From the NCBI RefSeq assembly GCF_029210385.1, contig NZ_JARGDQ010000013.1, positions 1 to 40,517 of the forward strand: a stretch of DNA of 40,517 nt. Direction: 5' to 3'. The notes under the pieces are model-generated. The model saw only the letters and a program-made list of their open reading frames with translations, was not told the DNA's origin and did no database searches. The DNA is from Desulfurivibrio dismutans. Lineage in GTDB: Bacteria > Desulfobacterota > Desulfobulbia > Desulfobulbales > Desulfurivibrionaceae. Position 1 is the first letter of the stretch. Each line of letters opens with the position of its first letter. This document shows, piece after piece, positions 17,866 through 26,401 of the stretch. Position numbers and translations under genes: made by a program.

Positions 17866-17902
17866 GCTTATTTAGCATAAGCTATAGATAAGTCATTGGC
17901 AA
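17866..17902 (-). promoter_or_regulatory. Promoter and palindromic operator of the RelE/XRE operon
   Basis: On the minus strand, TTGCCA (17897-17902), a 17-bp spacer and TATGCT (17874-17879) form the promoter. A perfect palindrome GCTTAT-N5-ATAAGC (17866-17882) covers the -10 and the expected start point, directly against the toxin ATG at 17865. Binding here would block transcription, which fits XRE autoregulation. The message would be leaderless. Confidence 0.6.
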
Positions 17903-18058
17903 GATGTTTTATCCAGGTGATTAATGCCAAAAATCCCTGAAACACCAAAGAGCGGGAGTATTATCGGGATGTGGCGGAGAACAGGTTGGGTGAAAGAGAT
18001 TCAACAGGCACTGCCTGTTACATCTCTATCGGTTCACAAATTGGCCGAATCCATCCGT

Positions 18059-18196
18059 TGCTTTCCGGCCCAGACCCGGCCCCAGCTCAAGCCGGTGACC
18101 GCTTCCCCGGCCAACGGCACCATCGAATGGAGACTCCCGGCCACCAACAAAACCTACAAGGAATGGGAAGCCGAAAACCTGAACCAGGATGGGTAA
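18059..18196 (+). repeat. DUF4357 fragment D (3' end)
   Basis: The first 73 bp match fragment C. From 18107 to 18194 (88 bp) it also matches copy B (15672-15759) with three differences, encoding ANGTIEWRLPATNKTYKEW and ending at its natural stop (TAA at 18194-18196). An open frame from 17924 runs through it, but its first half matches nothing and is probably fortuitous. The frameshifted Fic gene starts 20 bp later. Confidence 0.8.
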
Positions 18197-18215
18197 TGAA
18201 AAAACGAGGAGGACG

Positions 18216-19356
18216 ATGAAATTCGAAGCGTTTGTTTCCGGTAGCTACAAGCAGCAATACCAATACCAGAGTTTCTTGCCTTCTCCTATCAACCAGGTTT
18301 GGTCATGGGAAGATCCGCGCATCAACGTTCTGTTTGAAAAGGCGACGAAATCGCTGGGTGAACTAAACGCCTTCACGCTGATTGTGCCGGATGTCGACCT
18401 TTTTATCCGCATGCACATCATCAAAGAGGCGAACACCTCCAGCCGCATCGAGGGAACCCGCACCGAGATGGACGAGGCGGTGCTGGAAGAGGAGGCCATC
18501 CTGCCGGAACGCCGTGATGACTGGCACGAGGTGCAGAATTACGTCCGAGCCATGAACACGGCCATCGAAGAGTTGAAGACCCTGCCGCTCTCCCTGCGTC
18601 TGCTGCGCCACACCCATGAAATCCTGATGAGCGGCGTCCGGGGCGAGCGCAAGACCCCTGGAGAGTTTCGTCGCAGCCAGAACTGGATCGGGGGCGCGAG
18701 TCTTGCCGATGCCGCTTTTATTCCCCCTCAACCACGAGGACATGGTCGATCTTTTGACCGACCTGGAAGCCTTCTGGCATAACGACAATGTTGCCGTTCC
18801 CCACCTGATCCGCTGCGCTTTGAGCCACTATCAGTTTGAGACCATTCACCCGTTTTTGGACGGCAACGGCTGCATCGGCCGCCTTCTGATCACGCTTTAT
18901 CTGGTCAGCCACGAGTTGCTGAGCAAGCCGTCGCTCTACCTTTCCGCTCATCTGGAAAAGCACCGGGGAGCCTATTACGACGCCCTGACCCGTGTGCGCG
19001 AATCCAACGACATCGGTCATTGGGTGCGTTTTTTTCTGCAAGCGGTAATTGAGACCGCCGAAAGCGGCAAAAGGACCTTTCAGCGCATCCTGGCGCTGCG
19101 GCAGGAACTTGACGCTGAAATTTTCAAACTTGGTCGCCGGGCTGAGAACGCCCGGCAGCTCATTCTTTATCTCTACGGGACACCGACGATCAGCGTCAAC
19201 AGAGCCATGGAAGTGCTGAAAATCAAATATGTGCCGGCCAATAGCCTGATCGCGTCTCTGGTGGATATGGGTATCCTGCAGGAGGTCACCGGATTCCAGA
19301 GAAACAGGATTTTCATCTTCAGGCGTTATATAGACATATTCAGGGATGGAAACTGA
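18216..19356 (+). pseudogene. Fic-family protein, disrupted by a one-base frameshift
   Basis: ATG 18216 follows a GAGGAGGACG site. The first frame holds the Fic N-terminal region with the inhibitory motif SSRIEGT (about residue 76) and the KTPGEFRRSQNWIGG segment. It derails near 18730. Removing one A from CCTCAACCACGAG restores PPHHEDMVDLL, which then continues in the second frame to 19356. The catalytic loop in that frame reads HPFLDGNGCIGR: the arginine after GNG is Cys (CGC to TGC), a second lesion in a normally invariant position. The C-terminus has a winged-helix-like part (TPTISVNRAMEVLKI). Both lesions make an active AMPylase unlikely. It differs clearly from the intact Fic at 9054. 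It sits between DUF4357 fragments D and E. Confidence 0.82.
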
Positions 19357-19418
19357 AATACGCTGATCTTTGTTATGTTTTTATCGTTATAAAATATAAT
19401 AAGATTTTTCATGTATAA

Positions 19419-19760
19419 TTTCAAATCCGGAAAAACGATGCAGGAAAACCATTCGTAAAAATTACGGCCTCTGAGATTTTAGAGCGGGTTAAATCGTGTA
19501 TCCATCGGCTATATGGGCAAAAAGTAAAGGATTTTATGTGCGGAAAAAACTTTGAGGAAGCCCGGCAAATCGGCAAGGTCCGGCTTGAAAACGGCGAGGA
19601 CGCCCCCGTCCTGTTCGAGTTGCATACTCCCAGGCCCGGCATCCACGCCACCGCCCGTCTGGATGGCGGTGAATTTGTCGTCCAGGCCGGCTCCCAATCT
19701 CGCGGAATCCGGGCCGGCAAGGGAACCGGCCACACTCGTACGGAGGTGCGCTCGATATGA
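19419..19760 (+). pseudogene. DUF4357 gene fragment E (5' half) with upstream coding remnant
   Basis: Frame 0 is open from a stop at 19416 to 19760. Its first part (GKPFVKITASEILERVKSCI, then MCGKNFEEARQ) has no usable early ATG; the first is at 19536. From 19629 to 19736 the DNA matches copy B (15435-15542) with about four differences, encoding GEFVVQAGSQSRGIRAGKG. Similarity ends at GHT, almost the same point where fragment A begins, so E and A are complementary halves. It runs into the YhcG start (ATG 19757 overlaps the stop). Confidence 0.65.
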
Positions 19761-20394
19761 ACCGCGAAACACGCGAAAAGCGCAAAAAGGATAATTCGGA
19801 CCTTCCCACAGACTATGCGGGCCTGCTGGCTTTGGTCAAGGAGCGGGTGCGGTCGGCGCAGTATGCCGCACTGAAGGCGGTCAACACCGAGCTGGTTGGG
19901 CTTTACTGGGACATCGGGCGGATGATCGTGGAGCGACAGGATGCTGAAGGCTGGGGCAAGGCGGTGGTGGAAAATCTGGCCGCAGATCTGCGGGCGGAAT
20001 TTCCCGGCGTGGGCGGTTTCTCGGCCTCCAACTTGTGGCGAATGAAGGGTTTTTTTGAAACCTATCAAGAAGTTGAAAAACTCGCACCGCTGGTGCGAGA
20101 AATCGGTTGGAGCCATAACATCGTCATCATGGAACGCTGCTCCGATCCGCTGGAACGAGAATTCTACATCCGCATGACCAGCAAGTTTGGGTGGTCAAAA
20201 AATGTGCTGTTTCACCAGATCGAAAATCAGAGCTACGAGAAATCTCTGCTCGGCCAGACAAATTTCGATCAGGCATTGACACCGGAGCTCCGCGCTCAGG
20301 CCAAATTGGCGGTAAAGGACGAATATACCTTCGATTTTCTGGAACTGGGCGAGGAACACAGCGAACGGGAACTGGAACAGGCGCTGATCGCCCC
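19757..20394 (+). pseudogene. YhcG/DUF1016-family protein, nuclease domain lost
   Basis: About 212 residues cover the DUF1016 N-terminal domain: NTELVGLYWDIGRMIVERQ, then GFSASNLWRMKGFFETYQ, WSHNIVIMERC, and the closing DEYTFDFLELGEEHSERELE. In full-length YhcG proteins this is followed by a PD-(D/E)XK nuclease domain of about 150 residues. Here family similarity ends after EQALI at about 20394. The frame then wanders to a stop at 20527, through the terminator and 3' end of the opposing PEP-CTERM gene. A good GGAGG site (about 19741-19746) precedes the ATG. The DNA-binding part could still be made, but the enzyme is incomplete. Confidence 0.8.
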
Positions 20395-20423
20395 GGTGTG
20401 CCGACCCCCTGCACAAACAAGAC

Positions 20424-20455
20424 GGCCCCGCCACTTTGAAAACAGGGGCGAGGCC
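20424..20455 (-). terminator. Rho-independent-type terminator of the PEP-CTERM gene
   Basis: On the minus strand GGCCTCGCC (20447-20455) pairs with GGCGGGGCC (20424-20432), giving nine pairs with one U-G, around a 14-nt loop. It is followed by GTCTTGTTTGT. It lies 35 bp past the stop of the minus-strand gene. Confidence 0.6.
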
Positions 20456-20489
20456 ATTATAATCGTCAAACTAGATGAATCAGCTTTGC

Positions 20490-21140
20490 TTAAGCATTCC
20501 GCTGCACCCGCCCCCGCCGCCGGCTAATCCCGGCCACGCCGGCCAGACCGGCGCCAAAGAGCAGCATGGAAGCAGGCTCCGGCACCTGTGACGGATCACC
20601 GGGGTAGGCTGTTCCGGAGAAAGTGCCTTCAAAGGAGGTTCCGCTGTTCAGCAATCCCCAAAAATTTTCAGACTGCATCGTGAGGACCGTATATCCTTGC
20701 CCCATGCCGATGAAGATATCGGCGATCGCTGAGCCGCCAGTGTAGAAATCACCTGCCACGATGTTCCATAGATTCACAGTCGGAGTGCTATTGATGGTGG
20801 CCACGGATTCTTCACCTTCCAATTCTGCCACCTCAAAGTCGGCGATAAACACAGTGCCCCCAAGACCATCATGGGCAACCGTAAAGGCATTCGCAAAATA
20901 CCCTCCATCGCCGAAAACGCCGTTGGTGTCAATCGGCAACGGGTCGATGATCACGGTTCCACCAGCCAACAAGTCGCCTTCGGGATTAGTGGCCAGTATC
21001 CCTTCACCAAAAGAAATACTGTCGTCGGTGTATTCGTATTCACCGGTAAAACTGAACTCAACAGCCAAAGCGCTGCCAGCACCGAACACCAGCCCCGCCG
21101 TCGCCAAAACCATACTTCTTACAACCGTTTTTGCTTTCAT
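20490..21140 (-). CDS. PEP-CTERM sorting-domain exported protein
   Basis: A 216-residue secreted protein. A signal peptide occupies residues 1-26 (KAKTVVRSMVLATAGLVFGA ending in SALA). A glycine- and threonine-rich beta-type body follows. The C-terminus has the exosortase recognition signal VPEPASMLLFGAGLAGVAG followed by SRRRGR. Proteins of this kind are processed by exosortase (EpsH family) and associate with exopolysaccharide or biofilm matrix. No exosortase gene is in the window. An AAGGAGC site precedes the ATG. It is monocistronic, flanked by a terminator and a gene-free stretch. The body matches no family I recognise. Confidence 0.9.
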   Translation of the reverse strand: MKAKTVVRSMVLATAGLVFGAGSALAVEFSFTGEYEYTDDSISFGEGILATNPEGDLLAGGTVIIDPLPIDTNGVFGDGGYFANAFTVAHDGLGGTVFIADFEVAELEGEESVATINSTPTVNLWNIVAGDFYTGGSAIADIFIGMGQGYTVLTMQSENFWGLLNSGTSFEGTFSGTAYPGDPSQVPEPASMLLFGAGLAGVAGISRRRGRVQRNA

Positions 21141-21756
21141 TGCTTGCTCCTTGTCTGTTTGTTGTCTTGTGAAGTTGCCGAACTTAATTGACGATTCAAC
21201 TCATGTGCTTAGGTACCCGGGCGCAATCCAGGCCAGCAGAACTTTGCCGCGCCTCCTGTAATGGCTGCTGTCGGAGATGACTGCAACATGCATGCCAAAT
21301 GCTCCGCGCAACCTCTTGTGCCTGTATCTGGTGCAAAAAACACACATCTCATTAAATCGGACCAGCTCGGGGTCGGAGGGCTGGTTTCCCGAAAACGGAA
21401 CTCTGTGCAACAAAAAGCGCGATTTAATAGTGGGTTGTCAATTGGTTCTGATTCCGAGAAAGCGAACAGCCGAAAGAAACCCATGTGCGTCGCGCCGAAC
21501 TGGCATCTTCAGTGGGAGGCGGGTAAGCCGATAATAGTCTTCAGTTCAAACTCACCTCGACATGGTGCTCCTGGCGGTCGTCCACCATGGGGATCAGGCC
21601 TTGCGGCCGGTGTGCGGTGCCATGCCATATATATCGGCATGACGTAGGGCTCGGGTATTCCGGGGACAGTATACAGAATTATCGTGAGCCGGACTTCGGT
21701 CCCGGCTTCCGGGGAGGACTTCACCAACAGACTCCTAGGCTCCTCTTAAGACGCAC
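21141..21756. other. Gene-poor spacer, possible transposase-associated scar
   Basis: No convincing coding sequence is seen in these 616 bp; the open frames (for example 21261-21647) lack family patterns and overlap one another. The first about 100 bp must hold the PEP-CTERM promoter, but no clear -35/-10 was found. A small inverted repeat CATGCC-ATATATATC-GGCATG spans about 21621-21641. The stretch ATTCCGGGGACAGTATACAG near 21657 resembles text I associate with the borders of REP-associated Y1 transposase genes, which would suggest a remnant insertion. That link is from memory. Confidence 0.4.
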
Positions 21757-23721
21757 TTATGGTTCAGAGATGGATGGCGCATGCGCGCCGACCACCTCCA
21801 CCCTGTTGCGTCCCGAGCGCTTGGCTTCATAAAGGGCGTTGTCCAGCCGCTTCAGCACGGTATTGCTGTTGTCGCTCGGATGGATGCTGGTGACCCCCAG
21901 GCTGATGGTGATCGAGCCCACACCCGGGAAAGGTTTTCCCGCCGTTTTCAGGCGTAGTCGCTCGGCCATCTGACCGGCTTCGGTTGCGATGGTTTCCGGC
22001 ATGATGACGACGAACTCCTCGCCACCCCATCGTGCCAGGGTGTCCGGTCCCCGCAGGGTTGCGGTGGCCCGCCGGCCCAGTTCGTACAGCACTCGGTCGC
22101 CGGCATCATGGCCGTATGTATCATTGACCGCCTTGAAGTGATCAACATCGAACATGACCAGCGAAATTTTGCTGCTGTAGCGCTGTGTACGGGACAGCGC
22201 CTGAGCCAGTTCCGCCTCAAAGTACTGACGATTATAAAGTTCGGTCAGGTGGTCGGTGGTGGCCATTCGGAACAGGCTCTCTTCGGCGCGTTTACGAGTG
22301 GTTATGTCCCTGAAGTTCCATAATCTGCCTTCAAGCATGTTTGCCTCATCCATGACCGGGCATGAAAACCATTCAAAAACTCGGCCATCATTGAGGTTAA
22401 GCTTATCCGTATCTTCGTTTAGAGAGGAGTTCAGGGCTTTGGCCCTGGCAAAAAAACTTTCCGGCTCTGCGATCTGGCCGGCGATCATGGTGGCCAGGTG
22501 GTGAACATCCGCCTTGAGGGGGGGCTCCAGCGGGAGGTGCCACATCTCTTTATAGTGAGAGTTGGCATAGGTAACCCGGCCATGGTTGTCCGTCACCAGA
22601 ATGCCGTCCCTGGAGGACTCTAGAATCGTTTGCAACTCATTGGCCTTTCTCTGCAGGGCTCGTTCCGTCAACTCCTCGATGTGGTTGGCAATGGTGGCAA
22701 TTTCGTGATTGGACTGGTTATATTCGAAGCCGGTTTTGGGTCGCCCTTCGACGATTTCTGCGATCCTTTTCCCCAGCCGGGTTAGCGGTTCTGCCAGTCT
22801 CTTGCCGAGATAACGGCTCTGCAGGCCTCCCAGGATGAGAGCAACGAGCGCTACGCCCAGGGTGTAGTAGAAAGTTGTGATCAGAATCGGGGCGATCACC
22901 TCGCTGCGTTTGACAGTGGTCACAACCGTCCAGCCAACAGGCTCCAAGGGGGTGAAAAACGCCCAACGGGTGTCCCCGTTTTCGGTATACAGAAACTCAC
23001 CCTCACCGCGTCGGTCTTTGATTTGGTTTGTGATGTGCGGTAATTCATGACCGATTAATTCTTCGTCGGGATGGATGATCAGCTTTCCTTCCCGGTCCAG
23101 GAGAAATGTTCGTTGTGAGGAGTATTCTTTGTTTTCGGCCAGTAGGTTGTTGATCCGTGCAAGAGAAACATCGATGCTTACCACGCCGGTGATGCGGCCG
23201 GTGGTATCGGTCAAGGCCTTGGATTGGGAAATAAGCCACTCATTTGTCTTGGCTTCCCGGTACGGCAGGCCAAAAGATTGCTCCGGCTTTTTGGCAATGG
23301 CTGCGATGTACCATGGTCTTGCCGGGGCATAAAAGCCTTCGGGTGGGGTGTAGTCGTTGATCAGAAGGCTACCGTCTTCGTATCCGGAGTAGAGGTAGCC
23401 GATGTCTTCGTTGGCCTGGGTGATCTTCTCGTAGATAAGCAGCGCTCGCGCTGCTTGGGGACTGTTCGCCGAGGTGATGTGGGCAACCTGGGGAATAGCG
23501 GTCAAGGTGTCGACGGTGAAGCGCATCTCCTTAAACAGACTGTCGGTGACGATCCCGACCCGGGTGTTGGTTTCCTGAAGTGATTTCTTGGCCTTATCAA
23601 CGTTGGTCGCCGCCAGGCTGGAGAAATACAGTAACCCGAATACGACAAGGGTGATAAAGGAGAAAATAGCTCCCCAAAAGAATATTTCTTCCTTTATTGA
23701 TGGTCTTTTTATTACGAACAT
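21757..23721 (-). CDS. Membrane diguanylate cyclase: dCache-HAMP-PAS-GGDEF
   Basis: About 654 residues. A first transmembrane helix lies at about residues 12-35, a periplasmic dCache-like double sensor (YxxxxARPWYIAA motif, then VSIDVSL) at about 40-270, and a second transmembrane helix at about 280-302. A HAMP segment follows, then a PAS domain (LQTILESSRDGILVTDNHG) and a C-terminal GGDEF domain. The active site is RWGGEEFVVIMP, and an inhibitory I-site RGPD lies five residues before GGEEF, so it should make c-di-GMP with product feedback. I chose the ATG at 23721, with GGAG 8 bases upstream, over the GTG at 23733. It starts 28 bp after the nucleotide-cyclase stop and forms one operon with it. 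The ligand is unknown; dCache domains often bind amino acids or organic acids. Confidence 0.9.
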   Translation of the reverse strand: MFVIKRPSIKEEIFFWGAIFSFITLVVFGLLYFSSLAATNVDKAKKSLQETNTRVGIVTDSLFKEMRFTVDTLTAIPQVAHITSANSPQAARALLIYEKITQANEDIGYLYSGYEDGSLLINDYTPPEGFYAPARPWYIAAIAKKPEQSFGLPYREAKTNEWLISQSKALTDTTGRITGVVSIDVSLARINNLLAENKEYSSQRTFLLDREGKLIIHPDEELIGHELPHITNQIKDRRGEGEFLYTENGDTRWAFFTPLEPVGWTVVTTVKRSEVIAPILITTFYYTLGVALVALILGGLQSRYLGKRLAEPLTRLGKRIAEIVEGRPKTGFEYNQSNHEIATIANHIEELTERALQRKANELQTILESSRDGILVTDNHGRVTYANSHYKEMWHLPLEPPLKADVHHLATMIAGQIAEPESFFARAKALNSSLNEDTDKLNLNDGRVFEWFSCPVMDEANMLEGRLWNFRDITTRKRAEESLFRMATTDHLTELYNRQYFEAELAQALSRTQRYSSKISLVMFDVDHFKAVNDTYGHDAGDRVLYELGRRATATLRGPDTLARWGGEEFVVIMPETIATEAGQMAERLRLKTAGKPFPGVGSITISLGVTSIHPSDNSNTVLKRLDNALYEAKRSGRNRVEVVGAHAPSISEP

Positions 23722-23749
23722 GGGACGCTCCACATACCTAAATCAAGTG

Positions 23750-25189
23750 TTACCGCGAGGTCGGGAGTTCGTTCTTGCCCAGCAACTCGAAAACCCCGCT
23801 TTCGCCGGCCACCTCAACCGCCAATTCCCGCAGCTTGAGTCGGCTGCTGCTGGCGCGCGAGGTGGCCGGGTCGATGAGGATGCCGTTGGGGGTCGCGCGG
23901 GTGAGCTCCTGCAGTTCAAAAACTTTGTTGACCGGGTCGCCGATCACCGTGTAGTCCATCTTCATTTCAAAACCGATGTTGCCCAGAATCACGTCACCGG
24001 TGTAGATGCTGATGCCGATGACGATGTCGGCCCCCAGGATCTCCCGGAAATATTTCTCGTTGAGTTCACCCAGGATTTCCTGCATGGCCAGGGCGGCGGT
24101 GATGGCATGGTCGGCATCGTGAGCCGAGGAAAGCGGCGCCCCGAACAGGGCCAGGAAACCATCGCCCAGGTACTTGTCGATGATGCCGTGGTTGGTGAAG
24201 ACGATGCCGCCCATTACTGAAAAAAAGTGGTTGAGCATGGTAACGCTCTTGTGGGGGCCGATTTGCCGGGTCATTTCGGTAAAGCCGCGGATATCCAGGT
24301 TAAGCAGGGTGATGGTCCTGAATTCTTCGATCAGGGCCTGCTCGGCGCCGTTGCCGATGATCTTGTTGACGACCTCCTTGGGAACGAATTTTTGGAACAT
24401 CTTACGAATGCCGCGTTCGTTATCGGCCATGGCCACGGTTTCCTTGTACAGACGGGCGTTTTCCAGGGCGATGCTGACCGAGGTGGCGATGGACTGCAGC
24501 AGCTCCTTGTCCTGGTCGCTGAATTCCCCCTCTCGTCGGTTCAGGACCTCAATGACTCCGATCACCCGCCCCTGCGAGAACATCGGCACACAGAGGACCG
24601 AGCGGGTCTCGAAATCGGCAACTTGGTCGAGGGTGGTGAAAAAATGCCGGGAATTGATGACATCGTTTTCGACCACGGCCTCCCCTCGCGAGGCGACGGT
24701 GCCGGCGATCCCCTGGCCCAGCTTGAGCCGGTATTGCCGGAGGCGGGCCACGTCGATCTCAAACGCGACCACGAATTCCAGCTCGTCGTCTTTCAACAGG
24801 GCCAGTGAGCCGGCCTCGACGTTCATCAGTGAACGGATCATCTCCATGGTGTAGTCAAGCACCTGCTGGATGTCGAAGGTGGAGGAAGCCAGGGCGCTGC
24901 CGATATGTTTGATTTCTTCCAACTCCTGATTGCGCTGGGCCACCAGGGAGGTCATCCGGCTCTCTTCGATGGCAAACGAGATAATGTTGATAATGCCTTC
25001 GGTGATCGCCCGGGTTTCGTGGAAGACGCTTGGCTCCCGGGCATAAAGCAGTACCACGCCGCTGACCCGGCCCTGCATGACCAGAGGGGCCAGCAGGCAT
25101 GCCCGGCCGGCGGCGGGCAACACGAGATCGCCGACCTCCTGCTGCAGAGTCGCGTCCTCATCGAGCACTCGAATCGCCCCCTGCTGCAT
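23750..25189 (-). CDS. GAF-class III nucleotide cyclase (C-terminal part of a split gene)
   Basis: A 479-residue frame. Residues 1-75 are the second half of a GAF domain whose first half ends the upstream frame. A full GAF follows at about 95-250, then a class III adenylate/guanylate cyclase domain at about 290-470. It has LLNLDIRGFTEM and IDKYLGDGFLALFG, which supply the two metal aspartates and the adenine-selecting lysine position. The usual N-x3-R transition-state pair reads VNKVFELQE: Asn is present (23927-23929) but the Arg position is Glu (23915-23917). Catalysis is therefore uncertain. The frame in use before its ATG continues upstream as GNLLDRV, so the true gene is probably fused to the sensor. 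The likely product is cAMP, if active. Confidence 0.8.
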   Translation of the reverse strand: MQQGAIRVLDEDATLQQEVGDLVLPAAGRACLLAPLVMQGRVSGVVLLYAREPSVFHETRAITEGIINIISFAIEESRMTSLVAQRNQELEEIKHIGSALASSTFDIQQVLDYTMEMIRSLMNVEAGSLALLKDDELEFVVAFEIDVARLRQYRLKLGQGIAGTVASRGEAVVENDVINSRHFFTTLDQVADFETRSVLCVPMFSQGRVIGVIEVLNRREGEFSDQDKELLQSIATSVSIALENARLYKETVAMADNERGIRKMFQKFVPKEVVNKIIGNGAEQALIEEFRTITLLNLDIRGFTEMTRQIGPHKSVTMLNHFFSVMGGIVFTNHGIIDKYLGDGFLALFGAPLSSAHDADHAITAALAMQEILGELNEKYFREILGADIVIGISIYTGDVILGNIGFEMKMDYTVIGDPVNKVFELQELTRATPNGILIDPATSRASSSRLKLRELAVEVAGESGVFELLGKNELPTSR

Positions 25190-25205
25190 GACCCGGTCCA
25201 GGAGA

Positions 25206-26270
25206 TTACCTTATAAAGGAAAAGCTGGTTCCGATGGAGATATCCACCGGTTCGCGGCTCAACAGGTCGATGACCTTGAGCTTGTTGGCCCGCTTCTCGT
25301 CGCGGAGCAGGACGATGGCGATTTCAAAGGGAATAACCTCCTGGATTTCGCTTAAAATGGTGTGCAGCAGTTCGCTGTTCTGGAGGCTGGAGTTCAACGA
25401 TTTGAAGATTTTGCGGATCGCCTGCAGGTGCTCCCGGGTGTGTTCCAGGTCGTTGGTCAGGCGAATATTTTCATAGGTAAAGGCGGCATTGCTCAAGAGC
25501 GGGATTAGGGCTTCGATATCCTCCTGGTGAAAGATTGCGGCCTCGTCGCGCCGGGAGAGACTCAGCACCCCGATAACATCCTTGATGGTCTTGATGGGCA
25601 TGATCACGAAAGACTTGCTGCCGTAATGGGACCGGTTGGCACGGCCGAAACGGCGTTCCTTTTCGATGTCCTCGACGACCAGGGGACTCTTGTTGATCAC
25701 CGCGTACTTCCCGACGGAAGTTTCGAAGGCGATTCGGTCGTTAATCTTGACGAAGTCACCCAGGCCGATGCTGGCCTTGACCACGAAGTGCTGCTTGGCC
25801 TGGTCCAGCAGTTGGACCGAGCCGATGTCCGCTCTTGTCAAGGTCAGGGCCCGCTCCAGGGTGAGCTGGAGAATTTCCCCCGGGTCCAGGGTTACATAAC
25901 AGAGATCGGAAAGTTCCCGGAGGGTGGAAATCTCGTGCGCCTTCTGGGTCAGCCGCTCGGAACTCTGCCGGAAGCGCTGCTCGATTGCGTTGAAGGAAGA
26001 GATAATCTGCTGGAGTTCGCTTTGGCTGTTGTCGGCGATGCCGGTCTTGTCGGCGATGGTTTGTGAGATGGCGATGATGTTGTCGAACAATCGGCGCATC
26101 AGCGTATAGCCGACAAAGATATAAACCAGCCCGACGACCACGACCAGCTGTACCGAGGTATCTTCGAGAAAGCCGTATTGGAAGCCGAAGTAAAGAAAGC
26201 CCGCTACGGGAAAGAGCAGCAACAGAGTGAAGATAAGGTTGAGCTTGTAGTAAAGTTTCTGCTGGTTCAT
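25206..26270 (-). CDS. Membrane GAF sensor (N-terminal part of the split cyclase gene)
   Basis: A 354-residue frame. Two transmembrane helices with almost no external loop occupy about residues 8-28 and 38-58, followed by a HAMP-like coil, a GAF domain at about 110-265 and the first half of a second GAF. The protein stops at GTSFSFIR while the next frame continues the same domain. On the minus strand TTTATAAGG is followed by TAATCTCC; adding one base after ATA would read on as GNLLDRVMQQGAIRV. One base is therefore missing (or skipped) near 25212, and the real product is probably an approximately 840-residue membrane-GAF-GAF-GAF-cyclase. The ATG at 26270 has GGGGAGG upstream. It is first in a signalling operon with the diguanylate cyclase. 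Confidence 0.8.
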   Translation of the reverse strand: MNQQKLYYKLNLIFTLLLLFPVAGFLYFGFQYGFLEDTSVQLVVVVGLVYIFVGYTLMRRLFDNIIAISQTIADKTGIADNSQSELQQIISSFNAIEQRFRQSSERLTQKAHEISTLRELSDLCYVTLDPGEILQLTLERALTLTRADIGSVQLLDQAKQHFVVKASIGLGDFVKINDRIAFETSVGKYAVINKSPLVVEDIEKERRFGRANRSHYGSKSFVIMPIKTIKDVIGVLSLSRRDEAAIFHQEDIEALIPLLSNAAFTYENIRLTNDLEHTREHLQAIRKIFKSLNSSLQNSELLHTILSEIQEVIPFEIAIVLLRDEKRANKLKVIDLLSREPVDISIGTSFSFIR

Positions 26271-26328
26271 CCTGTATCCTCCCCTCTGCGGTTGGGGATG
26301 AAGTTTTAATTGCGCGGAGACTCCACTA

Positions 26329-26357
26329 ATCATCAGGAAAAGAAGGATCAAAGTCAA
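26329..26357 (-). promoter_or_regulatory. Promoter of the GAF/cyclase/GGDEF operon
   Basis: On the minus strand TTGACT (26352-26357), a 17-bp spacer and GATGAT (26329-26334) precede the sensor start by about 60 bp. The match to sigma-70 is moderate (5/6 and 4/6). Confidence 0.45.
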
Positions 26358-26401
26358 GGATTTAGCTGCTGAAGTTATTTGCAATTGTATGGTGGGTTGC
26401 G

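Noticed and set aside
17924-18196. 90-codon open frame before the second Fic gene as an independent gene
   Set aside because: Only the C-terminal part is recognisable (DUF4357 fragment D). The first half has no family pattern and no ribosome-binding site.
21261-21647. 128-codon plus-strand open frame in the spacer after the PEP-CTERM gene
   Set aside because: Composition and sequence show no domain signal, and opposite-strand frames of similar quality overlap it.
21657-21685. Insertion sequence of the REP-associated transposase kind
   Set aside because: Only a short remembered motif is present, with no transposase frame or paired REP palindromes, so it is mentioned only as a possible scar.
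25206-25216. Programmed frameshift joining the GAF sensor and cyclase
   Set aside because: No slippery heptamer, upstream Shine-Dalgarno-like stimulator or downstream pseudoknot was seen. A single-base loss or sequencing error is more likely.
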